Assembly: GCF_035195345.1 (NCBI RefSeq)
Contig: NZ_CP136574.1
Span: 62,001-126,000 of the forward strand
Reading direction: 5' to 3'
Length of the DNA: 64,000 bases
Origin: Flavobacterium sp.
GTDB lineage: Bacteria > Bacteroidota > Bacteroidia > Flavobacteriales > Flavobacteriaceae
The translations under genes were made by a program, and so were the position numbers. This document shows, piece by piece, positions 8,501 through 17,172 of the stretch (its first letter is position 1; the number at the start of each line of letters is the position of its first letter). The notes below the pieces were generated by a model, which was not told where the DNA came from, searched no databases, and saw only the letters and a program-made list of their open reading frames with translations.

Positions 8501-8588
8501 ATTTAACGGAGCAGACCCTGAAAATCAATCTAGAGGTCAGTTACCTACATTACGTGTATTGACTTTAGGGATGCAATTGACTTTTTAA
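5577..8588 (+). CDS. SusC/RagA-family TonB-dependent outer-membrane transporter
   Basis: 1003 aa. Signal peptide (residues 1-32, ending LQAQ), then the carboxypeptidase-regulatory-like domain with KGTVSDNVGTLSGVTVVIKG (about 38-115), a TonB-box-like linker, the plug domain with GRMAGVNITQ, IRGVNSI and the SusC signature DADATAIYGSRGANGVVLITTK split over residues 236-258, then the 22-strand barrel ending in LTF. It imports a bulky substrate (glycan or peptide) using TonB energy, with SusD as lid. SusD follows after 17 bp. The neighbouring S9 peptidase suggests peptide rather than glycan uptake (inference). Length is normal for the family. Confidence 0.95.
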   Translation: MNKNAFFSYWASQLLPKLILTLAVFSTAILQAQNTVIKGTVSDNVGTLSGVTVVIKGTTTGTLTDIDGNFQITAQPSDVLVFSYLGYQTQEVPINNRTIIKINLQEDTTTLKEVIVNAGYYNVKDKEGTGSIATVKAAAIEQQPVTNVLATLQGRMAGVNITQATGVPGGGFSIQIRGVNSIRTEGNQPLYLVDGMPFSTESMGNAAISGSIMGGVLNPLNAINPSDIESVEVLKDADATAIYGSRGANGVVLITTKKGKKGKTQFTVDTYTGAGTISRRLDLLNTPQYLAMREEAFANDGISSYPFWAYDVNGTWDRNRYTDWQKELIGGTALTRNISLGVSGGTGNTQFMVRGTHFNETTVFPGDFSYGKSAVHFNIAHQSDNQKFQMNMSGNYVADKNNLFSTDLTRLATTIAPNAPALYDADGNLNWENGTWDNPLSLLNGRYLTTTKGLTVGSTLSYAILPDLELKSSFGYSDTRVAESSTSPSTIYNPAYGLTSAISSTMVNQSQQNSWSIEPQIHWQKTLGNGKVSMLLGSTFQERSATQLAVYGAGFSSNALLDNLSAASFTQIMNDSEINYRYMALFGRLNYSLQDKYFFNLTGRRDGSSRFGPGNRFATFGAVGAAWLFSKTDFFEKQLPFISFGKLRASYGTTGSDQIGDYQFLNTYTPSGIGYNGVIGLVPDRLFNPDFSWEVNKKFEVALETGFLNDAIFITAAYFKNRSSNQLVGIPLPGTTGFNSMQANLDATVENRGLELIFRSVNFSKKNFNWTTSVNLTLPKNELIAFPDLEGSVYANQYVIGQPLGIYKVYEFAGVNPTTGIYEFRDFNGDGLLTDLEDRQKIVDTSPDYFGGLQNNLRYKNWELDFLFQFVKQIGVNSNAISALPGSSSNMPNSVLNHWQQVGDTGPTQLYTAGFNGAAVNAFYSYYTRSDAAYSDASYVRLKNLSFSYTLPNSILKNFKCKLYFQGQNLLTFTRFNGADPENQSRGQLPTLRVLTLGMQLTF

Positions 8589-8605
8589 TTTTAAAAAAAA
8601 CAATT

Positions 8606-9997
8606 ATGAAAATAGTTATTCAAAATAAACTATCCTTTTGGATTTGTTTCCTTTTTATAGGATTTGCTTCGCAAAGTTGTGAAGAATTTGTAGCTGTAGA
8701 TTTGCCTTCAAATCAATTGACGGGACCTATAGTTTTTGAAGATGAAGCTACTGCTGATGCAGCTTTGATTCACATTTACACCAAGTTGCGAAGTGAGCAG
8801 TTAGTTACGGGAACGTCTAATGGATTAAGTTGTTTACTAGGGAATTATGCTGATGAATTGGATTATTATGGAATAGGAGGTTTGCCCGCATTTGAGTTTT
8901 ATCAGAATAATTTACTTCCATCTAATTCAACAGTAACGCTCACATGGAATGCTACCTATAATTTGATTTATGCAACTAATTCTATTATTGAAGGAGTTTC
9001 TAATTCAACAGGAATTAGTTTGAATTCTAAGGAGCGTTTATTAGGAGAGGCCTATTTTATTAGGGCTTATTTGCATTTTTATTTAGTTAATTTATATGGT
9101 GAGATACCTTACGTTTTAACAACTGATTATCAATTAAATAGTGATATAGAAAAACTAGCTGTAATGGATGTTTATGCTGCATTGACTACTGATTTGCAAC
9201 AGGCTGTGACTTTGTTACCAGAATCCTATTTTGTACCTGAGCGAATTAGACCTAACAGAAGTGTAGCTTACGCTTTGTTATCGCGAATAAAACTTTACAG
9301 TGAGAATTGGTCACAAGCAGTTTTGTATGCAGATGAGGTTTTAAATAATACTTCGCTTTACACAATTGAAACCGATTTGAATTCTGTTTTCTTAAAGAAT
9401 AGTGCAGGGACTTTGTGGCAGTTATTGCCACAATTTTCAGGTTCCAACACTTTAGAAGCCCAAACATTTATATTTAGTAGTGGTCCGCCACCTTCTTTTG
9501 CGTTGACTTCATCATTACTTGCATCGTTTGAAACAGGTGATTTGCGTCGTGCGAATTGGATTGGAACGGTTACCGATGGTGCAGATAGTTGGTATTATGC
9601 TAATAAATACAAAGAACAAGGCAATACAGGTTCTTCAGTTGAATACTCAATTTTATTTCGAATAGAGGAGCTTTATTTAATTCGTGCCGAAGCTAAAGCG
9701 CAATTGGGTGATTTAGTAGGAGCGCAGGATGATTTGAATGTGATACGAAATAGAGCAGGACTACCTAACACAACAGCTGTTACTCAAGCAACTTTATTGA
9801 ATGCAATTTTGGAAGAGCGAAATAGAGAATTTTTTACCGAATTAGGACATCGTTGGTTTGATTTGAAGCGTACTGGATTTGCATCTAGTGTTTTGAGTGT
9901 TAAACCGGGTTGGGATGCAAAAGATTTACTTTGGCCTTTACCCGCTTCAGAACTACTATTGAATTCCAATTTATTACCACAGAATCCAGGTTATTAA
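8606..9997 (+). CDS. SusD/RagB-family outer-membrane lipoprotein
   Basis: 463 aa. Lipoprotein signal with lipobox SQSC at about residues 22-25, then the SusD helical TPR scaffold: GEAYFIRAYLHFYLVNLYGEIPYV near 148-171 (shown to identify the family), and the C-terminal IEELYLIRAEAKAQLGD and EERNREFFTELGHRWFDLKR motifs typical of SusD. It is the substrate-binding lid of the SusC channel encoded 17 bp upstream, on the cell surface. No nearby glycoside hydrolase is present, unlike in polysaccharide-utilisation loci. Confidence 0.95.
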   Translation: MKIVIQNKLSFWICFLFIGFASQSCEEFVAVDLPSNQLTGPIVFEDEATADAALIHIYTKLRSEQLVTGTSNGLSCLLGNYADELDYYGIGGLPAFEFYQNNLLPSNSTVTLTWNATYNLIYATNSIIEGVSNSTGISLNSKERLLGEAYFIRAYLHFYLVNLYGEIPYVLTTDYQLNSDIEKLAVMDVYAALTTDLQQAVTLLPESYFVPERIRPNRSVAYALLSRIKLYSENWSQAVLYADEVLNNTSLYTIETDLNSVFLKNSAGTLWQLLPQFSGSNTLEAQTFIFSSGPPPSFALTSSLLASFETGDLRRANWIGTVTDGADSWYYANKYKEQGNTGSSVEYSILFRIEELYLIRAEAKAQLGDLVGAQDDLNVIRNRAGLPNTTAVTQATLLNAILEERNREFFTELGHRWFDLKRTGFASSVLSVKPGWDAKDLLWPLPASELLLNSNLLPQNPGY

Positions 9998-10082
9998 TGC
10001 AGTTACTACCTTAGATAATTAAGGGGGGCTGGTATGTAAAAGGTAAAAAGGGGTGGGTTAGGGGAATTTTAAAATAATAATT

Positions 10083-12671
10083 ATGCGGTATTTTATATTA
10101 TTATTTTTTATGTTGATAACGACCGTATTTTCGCAGCATAAAAAACAATTAACAGCAACGGATTATAGTTTGTGGAGTAAGTTTAATCAAACTTTAATGA
10201 GTTTAGATGGTCGTTGGGTAAGTTATGGGTTGGAGTATGAAAAAGCCGATACTCTTTTTTTAAAAAATACTACTTTCAAAAAATCGTTTTGTTTTCCAAA
10301 GGCAAATTGGGCTACTTTTTCATCAAAAAGTGATTGGTTTTCCTATTATCAAAAGGATAGTTTGTACTTGTTTGATTTAAAACAGGAACGAAAGCTATTT
10401 ATAGATAAAATGATTGTTGATTATTTGTATTCGGGTGATGGAACTTATTTGTTAGTTTTTAAAAAAGAAGATGCGACTATTAATTTGCGGATATTAAACT
10501 TGAAAAACCAAAGTTCGGTTTACATTCATGATATAGTTTCTTATAAAGTAAGTCCCGATGCCAAACGCATTGCTCTAGTTACTAAAGAAGGCTCATCACA
10601 AAGCGTTAAAGTTGTTGCATTGAAATCAACCCTTGCTGAGGTAATAGTTGTAAAGGATTCTTCTTACTTATATAGTTTTCTCACTTGGGATGTTTCAGGA
10701 ACTCGCTTGGCTTTTTTTAAATTTGAACGAAATCTATCTAATGACTTGAAAAAACCTGTTGCGATTTGTTGGAGTACAGGATTCGATAAAAAGGTTAATA
10801 AATTTACTTTAGAAGCTTCGGAGACTTTGCTACCTAAAGGTTATGATTTGACCACTATAAATTTGTATTTACCTGAACAAAGTGATGCAGTATTGTTTAC
10901 TTTACAGCAACCACTGGAAAATTTAGCAGCTGTATCCAATCAGGAGGTTCAAATATGGAAGTCGGGAGATTTGACAATTCCGCCAAAAAGTAATAATGAT
11001 GCTTATTATCGTTCGTTGAAGTGGTACAAATGGGATATCAAGTCGAATAGGGTATATGAGATTGAAGATTCCATACATCCGAATTCGATATTAACTGGAG
11101 ATACAAAACATGCTTTGGTATACCATCCTGATGAGTTGGCACCCATTTATAAATGTAGTAATGAGTTGGTGGCACTATATGTAAAAAATATAGCTACTGG
11201 AGAGAAAGATTTATTATCTGACCGTCAGACCACATTAGAAAATCAGGTTCTTATTTCACCTACGGGAAAATACATTACTTATTTTAAAGACAAGGCTTGG
11301 TGGATTTATGATATTTATAAAAAAACACATTTGTGTTTAACATGTAATTTATCTTACCCTGTTCATCAAATTACCTATGATCGTGCTGGGCAGTTTCCTC
11401 CAACATATAGGACATCGTGGACAATGGATGGTTCTAAAGTTATTATACATGACCAATATGATGTTTGGTTGATAGCGCCAAATGGTACTTCCAAAAAGCG
11501 TTTGACAAATGGTGCAGTTACAAAAACTATTTATCGCGTTTATGAGCCGTATTCACCTGCTTCACCTAATTACTATTCTTTTGGGTTTTTGTCAACAGTT
11601 CATGACCTTAAGCGTCCACTTTTATTACAAACTGTAGACGAAGAAACCTTTGCACAAGGTTTTGTCTTATTGTATCCGAACGGTGTTATTAAAACATTGT
11701 TTAAACGAGAGAGTAAATTTCATTTAGTATCAACAACAAAGGATTTTACATCTTTTTTGTTTTTAGAGCAAAATTTCAGTTTACCACCAAGGTTGTTTGT
11801 TGTGAATAGTGATGGAAGTGAACAATTAATACATCAATCGAATACACAACAAGAGACATTTGAATGGGGTAAATCAAGATTAGTAACCTATACCAATTCA
11901 AAAGAAAAACCATTGAAAGGAGCTTTGTTTTATCCTAAAAATTATGATGCCGAAAAAAAATATCCTTTGTTGGTAGTCATATATGAGAAAAAATCGAAAG
12001 AGGTTTTTGATTATTCATACCCGACGGTTTTAAGTGATTGGGGTTTTACTATTTCTAATTACGTAAGTTCGGGCTATTTTGTATTATTACCAGATATAGC
12101 TTATGGGTTAAATTCACCTGGTGATGATGCATTGGATTGTGTTAGTGCTGCTGTTAATTCTGTTGTACAACAATATCCTATAGCTTCTGATGCTATAGCA
12201 TTGCTAGGTCATTCTTTTGGGGGATATGAAACGGCTTACATTATGGGAAAATCGAAACTTTTTAAAACAGCAATTATAGGTGCTCCTCTTATTGATTTGC
12301 TCGATCATTATTTGACAATTGATGGTCATGGAAAATCTAATATGTGGCGTTTTGAGCATGATCAAATGCGAATGCCTATACCTTTTTATAGTAATGAATT
12401 TGAAAGGAATTCGCCTTTAAAAAATGTGCAGCATATTTCTTCTCCCATTCTAACTTGGACGGGTAGTGGTGATTTACAATTGGATTGGAAAAATGGAATG
12501 AAATTGCATAATGCATTATGGCGTTTGGATAAAAAGAGTACTTTACTACTATATCCGGATGAAGGTCATGTATTAGCGGATAAAAAGAATCAAGAAGATT
12601 TGTCAAATAAAGTCAAGGATTGGCTGGATTATTATTTGAAAGGTAAAAGTAAAGCGAGCTGGATGGAGTAG
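10083..12671 (+). CDS. S9-family (prolyl-oligopeptidase-like) peptidase, secreted
   Basis: 862 aa. Signal peptide about 1-18 (ends VFSQ), a long N-terminal part of beta-propeller type, then an alpha/beta-hydrolase peptidase domain from about residue 620. The catalytic triad is readable: Ser711 in GHSFGGYE, Asp797 in TGSGDLQLD and His829 in DEGHVLAD. S9 enzymes cleave short peptides, often after proline or small residues. The gene follows SusC/SusD by 85 bp on the same strand, so the operon probably takes up peptides and degrades them in the periplasm. The substrate is inferred. Confidence 0.9.
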   Translation: MRYFILLFFMLITTVFSQHKKQLTATDYSLWSKFNQTLMSLDGRWVSYGLEYEKADTLFLKNTTFKKSFCFPKANWATFSSKSDWFSYYQKDSLYLFDLKQERKLFIDKMIVDYLYSGDGTYLLVFKKEDATINLRILNLKNQSSVYIHDIVSYKVSPDAKRIALVTKEGSSQSVKVVALKSTLAEVIVVKDSSYLYSFLTWDVSGTRLAFFKFERNLSNDLKKPVAICWSTGFDKKVNKFTLEASETLLPKGYDLTTINLYLPEQSDAVLFTLQQPLENLAAVSNQEVQIWKSGDLTIPPKSNNDAYYRSLKWYKWDIKSNRVYEIEDSIHPNSILTGDTKHALVYHPDELAPIYKCSNELVALYVKNIATGEKDLLSDRQTTLENQVLISPTGKYITYFKDKAWWIYDIYKKTHLCLTCNLSYPVHQITYDRAGQFPPTYRTSWTMDGSKVIIHDQYDVWLIAPNGTSKKRLTNGAVTKTIYRVYEPYSPASPNYYSFGFLSTVHDLKRPLLLQTVDEETFAQGFVLLYPNGVIKTLFKRESKFHLVSTTKDFTSFLFLEQNFSLPPRLFVVNSDGSEQLIHQSNTQQETFEWGKSRLVTYTNSKEKPLKGALFYPKNYDAEKKYPLLVVIYEKKSKEVFDYSYPTVLSDWGFTISNYVSSGYFVLLPDIAYGLNSPGDDALDCVSAAVNSVVQQYPIASDAIALLGHSFGGYETAYIMGKSKLFKTAIIGAPLIDLLDHYLTIDGHGKSNMWRFEHDQMRMPIPFYSNEFERNSPLKNVQHISSPILTWTGSGDLQLDWKNGMKLHNALWRLDKKSTLLLYPDEGHVLADKKNQEDLSNKVKDWLDYYLKGKSKASWME

Positions 12672-12697
12672 GTGTTTTACTTGATGTTAGTTAAGGT

Positions 12698-12725
12698 AAA
12701 GGTGTCGCAAAAGCGACACCTTTAT
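12698..12725. terminator. Bidirectional terminator between convergent genes
   Basis: Hairpin AAAGGTGTCGC / GCGACACCTTT (12698-12708 and 12713-12723) flanked by A and T runs. It sits between the converging S9 peptidase gene and the DUF6520-like gene and can serve both. Confidence 0.85.
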
Positions 12726-12731
12726 TAATGA

Positions 12732-13004
12732 TTAAGGTATTTTGTAAAGTACCTTAGAACAAGTAAGATCGTTTGGATTTACTTTTCCATACGCTTGTCT
12801 TTCTTGTCCTAAGTGGAACATTGTGCACACAGGTCCTATTTCAGTTCTACAAGAAACTGAAACATTACAAGGTGTTGGATAATTAATCCAACCTGTTTCA
12901 GGAGCTAAAACTTTGTTGTCTGCTTTTTGCGATGCAAAAGCTCCCACAATTGCCAAAGCAAAAACAGCAATTGGCAAACCGAATTTTAAAAACTTAGTTC
13001 TCAT
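12732..13004 (-). CDS. Small exported cysteine-containing protein (DUF6520/NVEALA-like)
   Basis: 90 aa. The N-terminus MRTKFLKFGLPIAVFALAIVGAF is a hydrophobic export signal (quoted here in parts: MRTKFLKFGLP, IAVFALAIVGAF) followed by ASQKADNK. The mature part has four cysteines (46, 52, 60, 82) in a TPCNVSVSCRTE...VCT...TCSKVLY pattern. This start and this cysteine pattern are those of DUF6520-type proteins of Flavobacteria, which commonly lie next to MauE/DoxX genes. It follows the MauE gene by 79 bp on the same strand. Disulfide formation by the neighbour is a reasonable inference. Function unknown. Confidence 0.75.
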   Translation of the reverse strand: MRTKFLKFGLPIAVFALAIVGAFASQKADNKVLAPETGWINYPTPCNVSVSCRTEIGPVCTMFHLGQERQAYGKVNPNDLTCSKVLYKIP

Positions 13005-13083
13005 AATGTATAAAATTATAGTTGTGATCTACTCTGTTAACAGGTTTTCGATCTTCCCCTGAAACTGGCCAAGTATGTTTTTA

Positions 13084-14571
13084 TTATTTTATTTTGAAGT
13101 ATTTTGGTTTTAATTTTGTAACAATAAGATGCTTATTGGTTAAACCAATTAGGAGGTTATTATAAATTTTAAATGTTTTTATTTCTTCATTGTTGTAGTG
13201 GTAGAAGTAAAAACTGAATTCGTAAGTTCTTTTTTCAATATCATATACATCTATAATACTAGCTTGTTTGGCAATGATTTCGGATTCATACTTTCCAAGT
13301 CTGTCAGATTTGATAAATATGTATTTGCCAGATGTTGCAGCGTATATGTTAATTGTATTAGGTTGCTTAGCTAATTTTTTTTCTGTGTTTTTCTTTGTGT
13401 AGGCAAATTCAAGATTGGATTGACTTACAGTATCGATTGTTTTAATTGTTTTAGTTTTGTTTAAATGAGAATCTGTGATGATGAATTGATTTCTATAGTA
13501 ATAAGTGTAAATAATTTTATTAAGTTGCTCATTGTAAAGTAGTAAACCATCTGTATCAAATATGCCGTCTATTCTTTTTTCTAATACATTATTTGTTTCA
13601 ATTATTTTGTAATTTTTGGATTTACTTAATTGTCCTAATATATGTTCACCCGATTTTGAATGACTTCCTCTTATTATGAAGTCGATAGGCGTAATAGGTT
13701 CTAAAAGAGAAAAATTGCTGGATTTGGTAGTTAATATTTTGGCATTCCAATTTGAAGTAACACCTTTATAAATTATTGGGACTGATCCATCTACCAGATA
13801 AAAGTTAGGTGATTTTATTTTTAATTGAATAGATGAGAACTGAAAATCTTTGTTGTCAGAAATAGTTATTTTTACCTCCTTGATACTTTTTAATGTGGTA
13901 TCAATTTCTAGCAAATGTAAAGGCGCAGTACTATTTCCAAGAATTATTTTTCCTTTGTCAAATCCTGCAATATAGTAGGAATTGTATTTTAGAGGAATTC
14001 CTTTTAAATCGTCAACAGGATGATGAGGATATCTTCTTACGAAGCTATTGTTTCTATGCATTTCATTCTCTGATAAAAGATATAATCCCGTAACAGAAAA
14101 AGCACTTAAAAGGCTTACACTCATTAATTGAACGAATTGCTTTTTTATTGAAAATTTTAAATGCGTATCGAGAATAATTCCTATTCCACCAATAGCAACG
14201 AAAGTAAAATTAAAAATAAGATGTTCGTTCCAATCCATTTCCGAGAGTACACCGCCGCAGGAACATGGAATAAAATCACTATAATTTAAAATTATGATTA
14301 TGTAGGTGGAAAACATCATCATTAATCCAAAGGCTAGAAATAGTCCAATATATCTAATTCTAGGAACTAATAGTAGAATCGAAATTACTATTTCAATTGT
14401 TGGGACTAGGATTCCAATCCATTTTGCATAGGCACTTAACAATGGTGATTGTCCCAATTGGACAATAAATGTTTCGAAATCTAGTATTTTACTAATTGCA
14501 GCATACACAAATAAAAAGACATACAAGTAGCTGATGATGATAACTAAGATATTTTTTAATTTGTTCTCCAT
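13084..14571 (-). CDS. MauE/DoxX-family redox-associated membrane protein with large C-terminal domain
   Basis: 495 aa. Residues 1-140 contain four membrane helices with the family motif PCSCGGVLSEMDW (102-114; Cys103, Cys105), as in MauE/DoxX proteins that support disulfide formation. A fifth helix (about 146-166) leads into a roughly 325-residue beta-rich domain of propeller-like repeats, presumably outside the inner membrane. Flavobacterial relatives pair this fused form with small DUF6520/NVEALA proteins, as here. The regulator gene lies 97 bp upstream on the same strand. Probable job: oxidising or maturing the small cysteine protein; inferred. Confidence 0.75.
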   Translation of the reverse strand: MENKLKNILVIIISYLYVFLFVYAAISKILDFETFIVQLGQSPLLSAYAKWIGILVPTIEIVISILLLVPRIRYIGLFLAFGLMMMFSTYIIIILNYSDFIPCSCGGVLSEMDWNEHLIFNFTFVAIGGIGIILDTHLKFSIKKQFVQLMSVSLLSAFSVTGLYLLSENEMHRNNSFVRRYPHHPVDDLKGIPLKYNSYYIAGFDKGKIILGNSTAPLHLLEIDTTLKSIKEVKITISDNKDFQFSSIQLKIKSPNFYLVDGSVPIIYKGVTSNWNAKILTTKSSNFSLLEPITPIDFIIRGSHSKSGEHILGQLSKSKNYKIIETNNVLEKRIDGIFDTDGLLLYNEQLNKIIYTYYYRNQFIITDSHLNKTKTIKTIDTVSQSNLEFAYTKKNTEKKLAKQPNTINIYAATSGKYIFIKSDRLGKYESEIIAKQASIIDVYDIEKRTYEFSFYFYHYNNEEIKTFKIYNNLLIGLTNKHLIVTKLKPKYFKIK

Positions 14572-14668
14572 AATACTTTTTTTTGTTGTGTAAAGTTTTG
14601 AAAAACAAATAATTGTAAGTAGTTAAATCGGGATTTAGTTTAGTTGAAAAAGTATGGCTTAATAAATG

Positions 14669-15625
14669 CTAATCTTCTTCATGTAGACTTCTTTGCAATT
14701 CACTAGGCACATAATTGTACTTTTTTTTGAATGCTTTGGAAAAATTATTGTAATCATTGAATCCGCTTATAAAAGCAATTTCTTTCAATGGAATGTTCGT
14801 TCTTTTAATGAGATAAGTTGCTCTTTTTAATCGTTCATTTGTATAACATTTATAAATACTAATATTGAAATGCTTTCTAAATTCAGCTTTTAATCTAAAA
14901 TCGTTTGTTCCAAACATTTTTGCTAGTTCATTTACAGAAGGTAGAGGTTCTTCAAGATGATTCATTATATAATCATAAACATTTTGAACTATAGTATTAC
15001 TATCAATTTTTTTTGAGGAAGCTAAATTATTATTAGCAATATTATAATTTGTATAATCTTCGATATTTGTAGTGATTCCAGAAATTACAATTTTTTTAGA
15101 GTTTAATAAAGATGAAATTGTAAAATAGGAGGGGTAGATTTGATTGTTTTTATCTAATAAGTGTAATTGAAGTGTAATATGAAATATGTTGTTAGTAACA
15201 ATTTCATTTTCTATTGTTTTCCAATCATTAATAGATTGTTTTGCAATTATTTTTGAAAATTTAAGTTTTGAAAGCTCTTGTTGACTTAACTTTAAAGTGT
15301 CTAGTACACTCGATGAAAAGCTCAAAATGTAAAATTCTTTATCTAGAATGAAAGTATGCTGTACTAAGTTTTGATATGTAAATTGAGGAATTACATGACC
15401 GATTTTATGAAAGGTATTTTTAATATTACTAGCAATCTCATTAAGCTTATGAGCGATTTGATCAATTTCATCTTCTTCATCTAAATTAGCAATTTGAAAT
15501 TGAAGATTTCCAGAAGCCATTTCAAATAGCATTTGGTATATTTTTCTAATTCGTTCTTGCTTATTTTGCTCTGACATGATTTGTTTTTCTGTAACAAAAC
15601 TATATAAGCTTTTAAAAGGAATCAA
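14669..15625 (-). CDS. AraC-family regulator with PAS-like N-terminus
   Basis: 318 aa. The C-terminal 100 residues are an AraC double helix-turn-helix: SVNELAKMFGTNDFRLKAEF then IAFISGFNDYNNFSKAFKKK and PSELQR. Residues about 95-195 look like a PAS sensor (FILDKEFYILSFSSS). Residues 18-60 resemble a HAMP-type linker, yet no membrane helix precedes them. ATG at codon 17 (MSEQNKQERIRK, 15577) is an alternative and perhaps better start. It precedes the MauE and DUF6520 genes on the same strand and likely controls them and/or the SusC/SusD locus. Confidence 0.8.
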   Translation of the reverse strand: MIPFKSLYSFVTEKQIMSEQNKQERIRKIYQMLFEMASGNLQFQIANLDEEDEIDQIAHKLNEIASNIKNTFHKIGHVIPQFTYQNLVQHTFILDKEFYILSFSSSVLDTLKLSQQELSKLKFSKIIAKQSINDWKTIENEIVTNNIFHITLQLHLLDKNNQIYPSYFTISSLLNSKKIVISGITTNIEDYTNYNIANNNLASSKKIDSNTIVQNVYDYIMNHLEEPLPSVNELAKMFGTNDFRLKAEFRKHFNISIYKCYTNERLKRATYLIKRTNIPLKEIAFISGFNDYNNFSKAFKKKYNYVPSELQRSLHEED

Positions 15626-15685
15626 ATAGTTTAGTATTCAATTCAAGAATTAAATACTAAACTATTTAGAAAGTTAACAAATGAA

Positions 15686-16921
15686 TTAAGAACTTTTTAA
15701 TACCAATTTATTCGAAAATTTCTCTTTTAAAATTTGCATATCTTCACTCACCTTTTTATCCAATACTTTGGCATAGTGTTGCGTGGTTCTTAAGTTTTTG
15801 TGTCCTAGCATTTTGCTTACTGATTCAATTGGAACGCCATTTGTAAGCGTTACAGTAGTTGCAAATGTATGCCGGGCAATATGGAAAGTTAGTTCTTTTT
15901 CAATTTCACAAATATCTGCTAGTTCTTTGAGATATGCATTCATTTTTTGATTTGATAGAATAGGGATAAGTCTATTTTCATTGATACATAGTGGATGATT
16001 CTCGTATTTATCGATAATCATTTGTGTAATAGGTAGGATTGGAATTTTTGAAGCTGATTCTGTCTTTTGTCTGTGAGTTGAAATCCATTTTTCACCATCT
16101 ATGCCAATCACAACATTAGATTTTGTTAAATTGAAGACATCAATATACGCAAGACCAGTGAAACATGAAAAAATAAACATATCGCGAACTAACTCTAATC
16201 GTTTTATTTTAAATTCTTTATTAAGTAAAGATTCAATTTCATCTTCTGATAAATAAGTTCTTTCTATCTCTTTTACTTTACCTTTATAGTTTAAGAAAGG
16301 GTCTTTATCAATCCATCCATTTACATAACACTGCTTAACTATTTTACCAAAGTTTCTAATGTATTTTATGGTTGAATTGTTATTGCAGTTTTTGGTGTTA
16401 CGTAAGTAAAAATCAAAATCGTTAATGAAAGCTATATCTACTTGTTTAATTGAGATATCATTTAATGAATATTGATGTTGTAAAAATTTTTTTGTGTGGC
16501 TCAATGCGGTCTCATACTTTTTATAAGTATTAATTGAGAATTCTTTTCCAATTAACTCTTTCATTCTTTTGTTATGTTCTTCAAAAATCATGATAAGTTT
16601 GCGTTGTCTTTCTTCAATACCTAAAAATTTATTTTTGAAGGTTTGTGCATTAATTTCCTGGTTGTTGTTTACCATCCATTTTTCGGTTTCATAGACTTTG
16701 TTTCTAAGAATATCAAGATAACTATTTATCAGTCTAGTCTCTTCTGAATTGCCTTTTATTTTGCCAGCTGAAGGTATCCATTTTGATTTTTCACTGTATT
16801 TGCCTGTTGTGATTTCTAATCTTTCACCATTAATAGTGATTCTTAAATAAATTGGCACTAAGCCATTTTTTAGGGCTCTTGAGCTCTTAGCATGAAATAG
16901 GATTGAAATTTTGTTTGACAT
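15686..16921 (-). CDS. Tyrosine-type site-specific integrase
   Basis: 411 aa from the ATG at 16921, which gives the usual Bacteroidota start MSNKISILFHAKSS; an in-frame ATG at 16984 would add 21 residues. Domains in order: Arm-type N-terminal domain (LVPIYLRITINGERLEI), SAM-like core-binding domain, catalytic domain with FTGLAYIDVFNL, HIARHTFAT (HxxR), GHKNLRTTQHYAK (His and catalytic Tyr). The first catalytic arginine is replaced in GLAYID, as in many Bacteroidota element integrases. It lies next to the 3' end of the tmRNA gene, a common island attachment site, and probably moves the left accessory region. Confidence 0.92.
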   Translation of the reverse strand: MSNKISILFHAKSSRALKNGLVPIYLRITINGERLEITTGKYSEKSKWIPSAGKIKGNSEETRLINSYLDILRNKVYETEKWMVNNNQEINAQTFKNKFLGIEERQRKLIMIFEEHNKRMKELIGKEFSINTYKKYETALSHTKKFLQHQYSLNDISIKQVDIAFINDFDFYLRNTKNCNNNSTIKYIRNFGKIVKQCYVNGWIDKDPFLNYKGKVKEIERTYLSEDEIESLLNKEFKIKRLELVRDMFIFSCFTGLAYIDVFNLTKSNVVIGIDGEKWISTHRQKTESASKIPILPITQMIIDKYENHPLCINENRLIPILSNQKMNAYLKELADICEIEKELTFHIARHTFATTVTLTNGVPIESVSKMLGHKNLRTTQHYAKVLDKKVSEDMQILKEKFSNKLVLKSS

Positions 16922-17024
16922 GATGTGGTGACTTTGATGTTTACTAAAAATATGTTTTGATTTAGAAACACACAAGATGTTCATTTTTTGAACTGCCTTT
17001 GTTCATGGGCTTTAAGGAAAAAAT

Positions 17025-17060
17025 CGGGGACATTTTTTTACATTTTATTTTGTCCCCGAA
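17025..17060. promoter_or_regulatory. Inverted repeat TCGGGGACA / TGTCCCCGA upstream of the integrase
   Basis: A perfect 9-bp inverted repeat with an 18-bp AT-rich loop (17025-17033 and 17052-17060) lies 104 bp before the integrase start, between it and the tmRNA. Candidate recombinase or accessory-protein binding site, or attachment-site arm. Confidence 0.4.
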
Positions 17061-17115
17061 TTTGCACCCTAATGCTTTATGATTTAATGCTATTTTTTGA
17101 TAGTATGTAAAACGA

Positions 17116-17149
17116 AAAAGCCCATAAATCCTAAGATTTATGGGCTTTT
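17116..17149. terminator. Terminator downstream of the tmRNA gene
   Basis: Perfect 15-bp stem AAAAGCCCATAAATC / GATTTATGGGCTTTT (17116-17130 and 17135-17149), 24 bp beyond the 3' end of ssrA on the minus strand. It also works in the other direction. Confidence 0.85.
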
Positions 17150-17172
17150 AGTTTACTTTGAAAAGTAATAAG

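Noticed and set aside
1..17100. Search by eye for a second copy of the ssrA 3' end (attachment repeat)
   Set aside because: None was noticed in the window; the left boundary of the island cannot be placed here.
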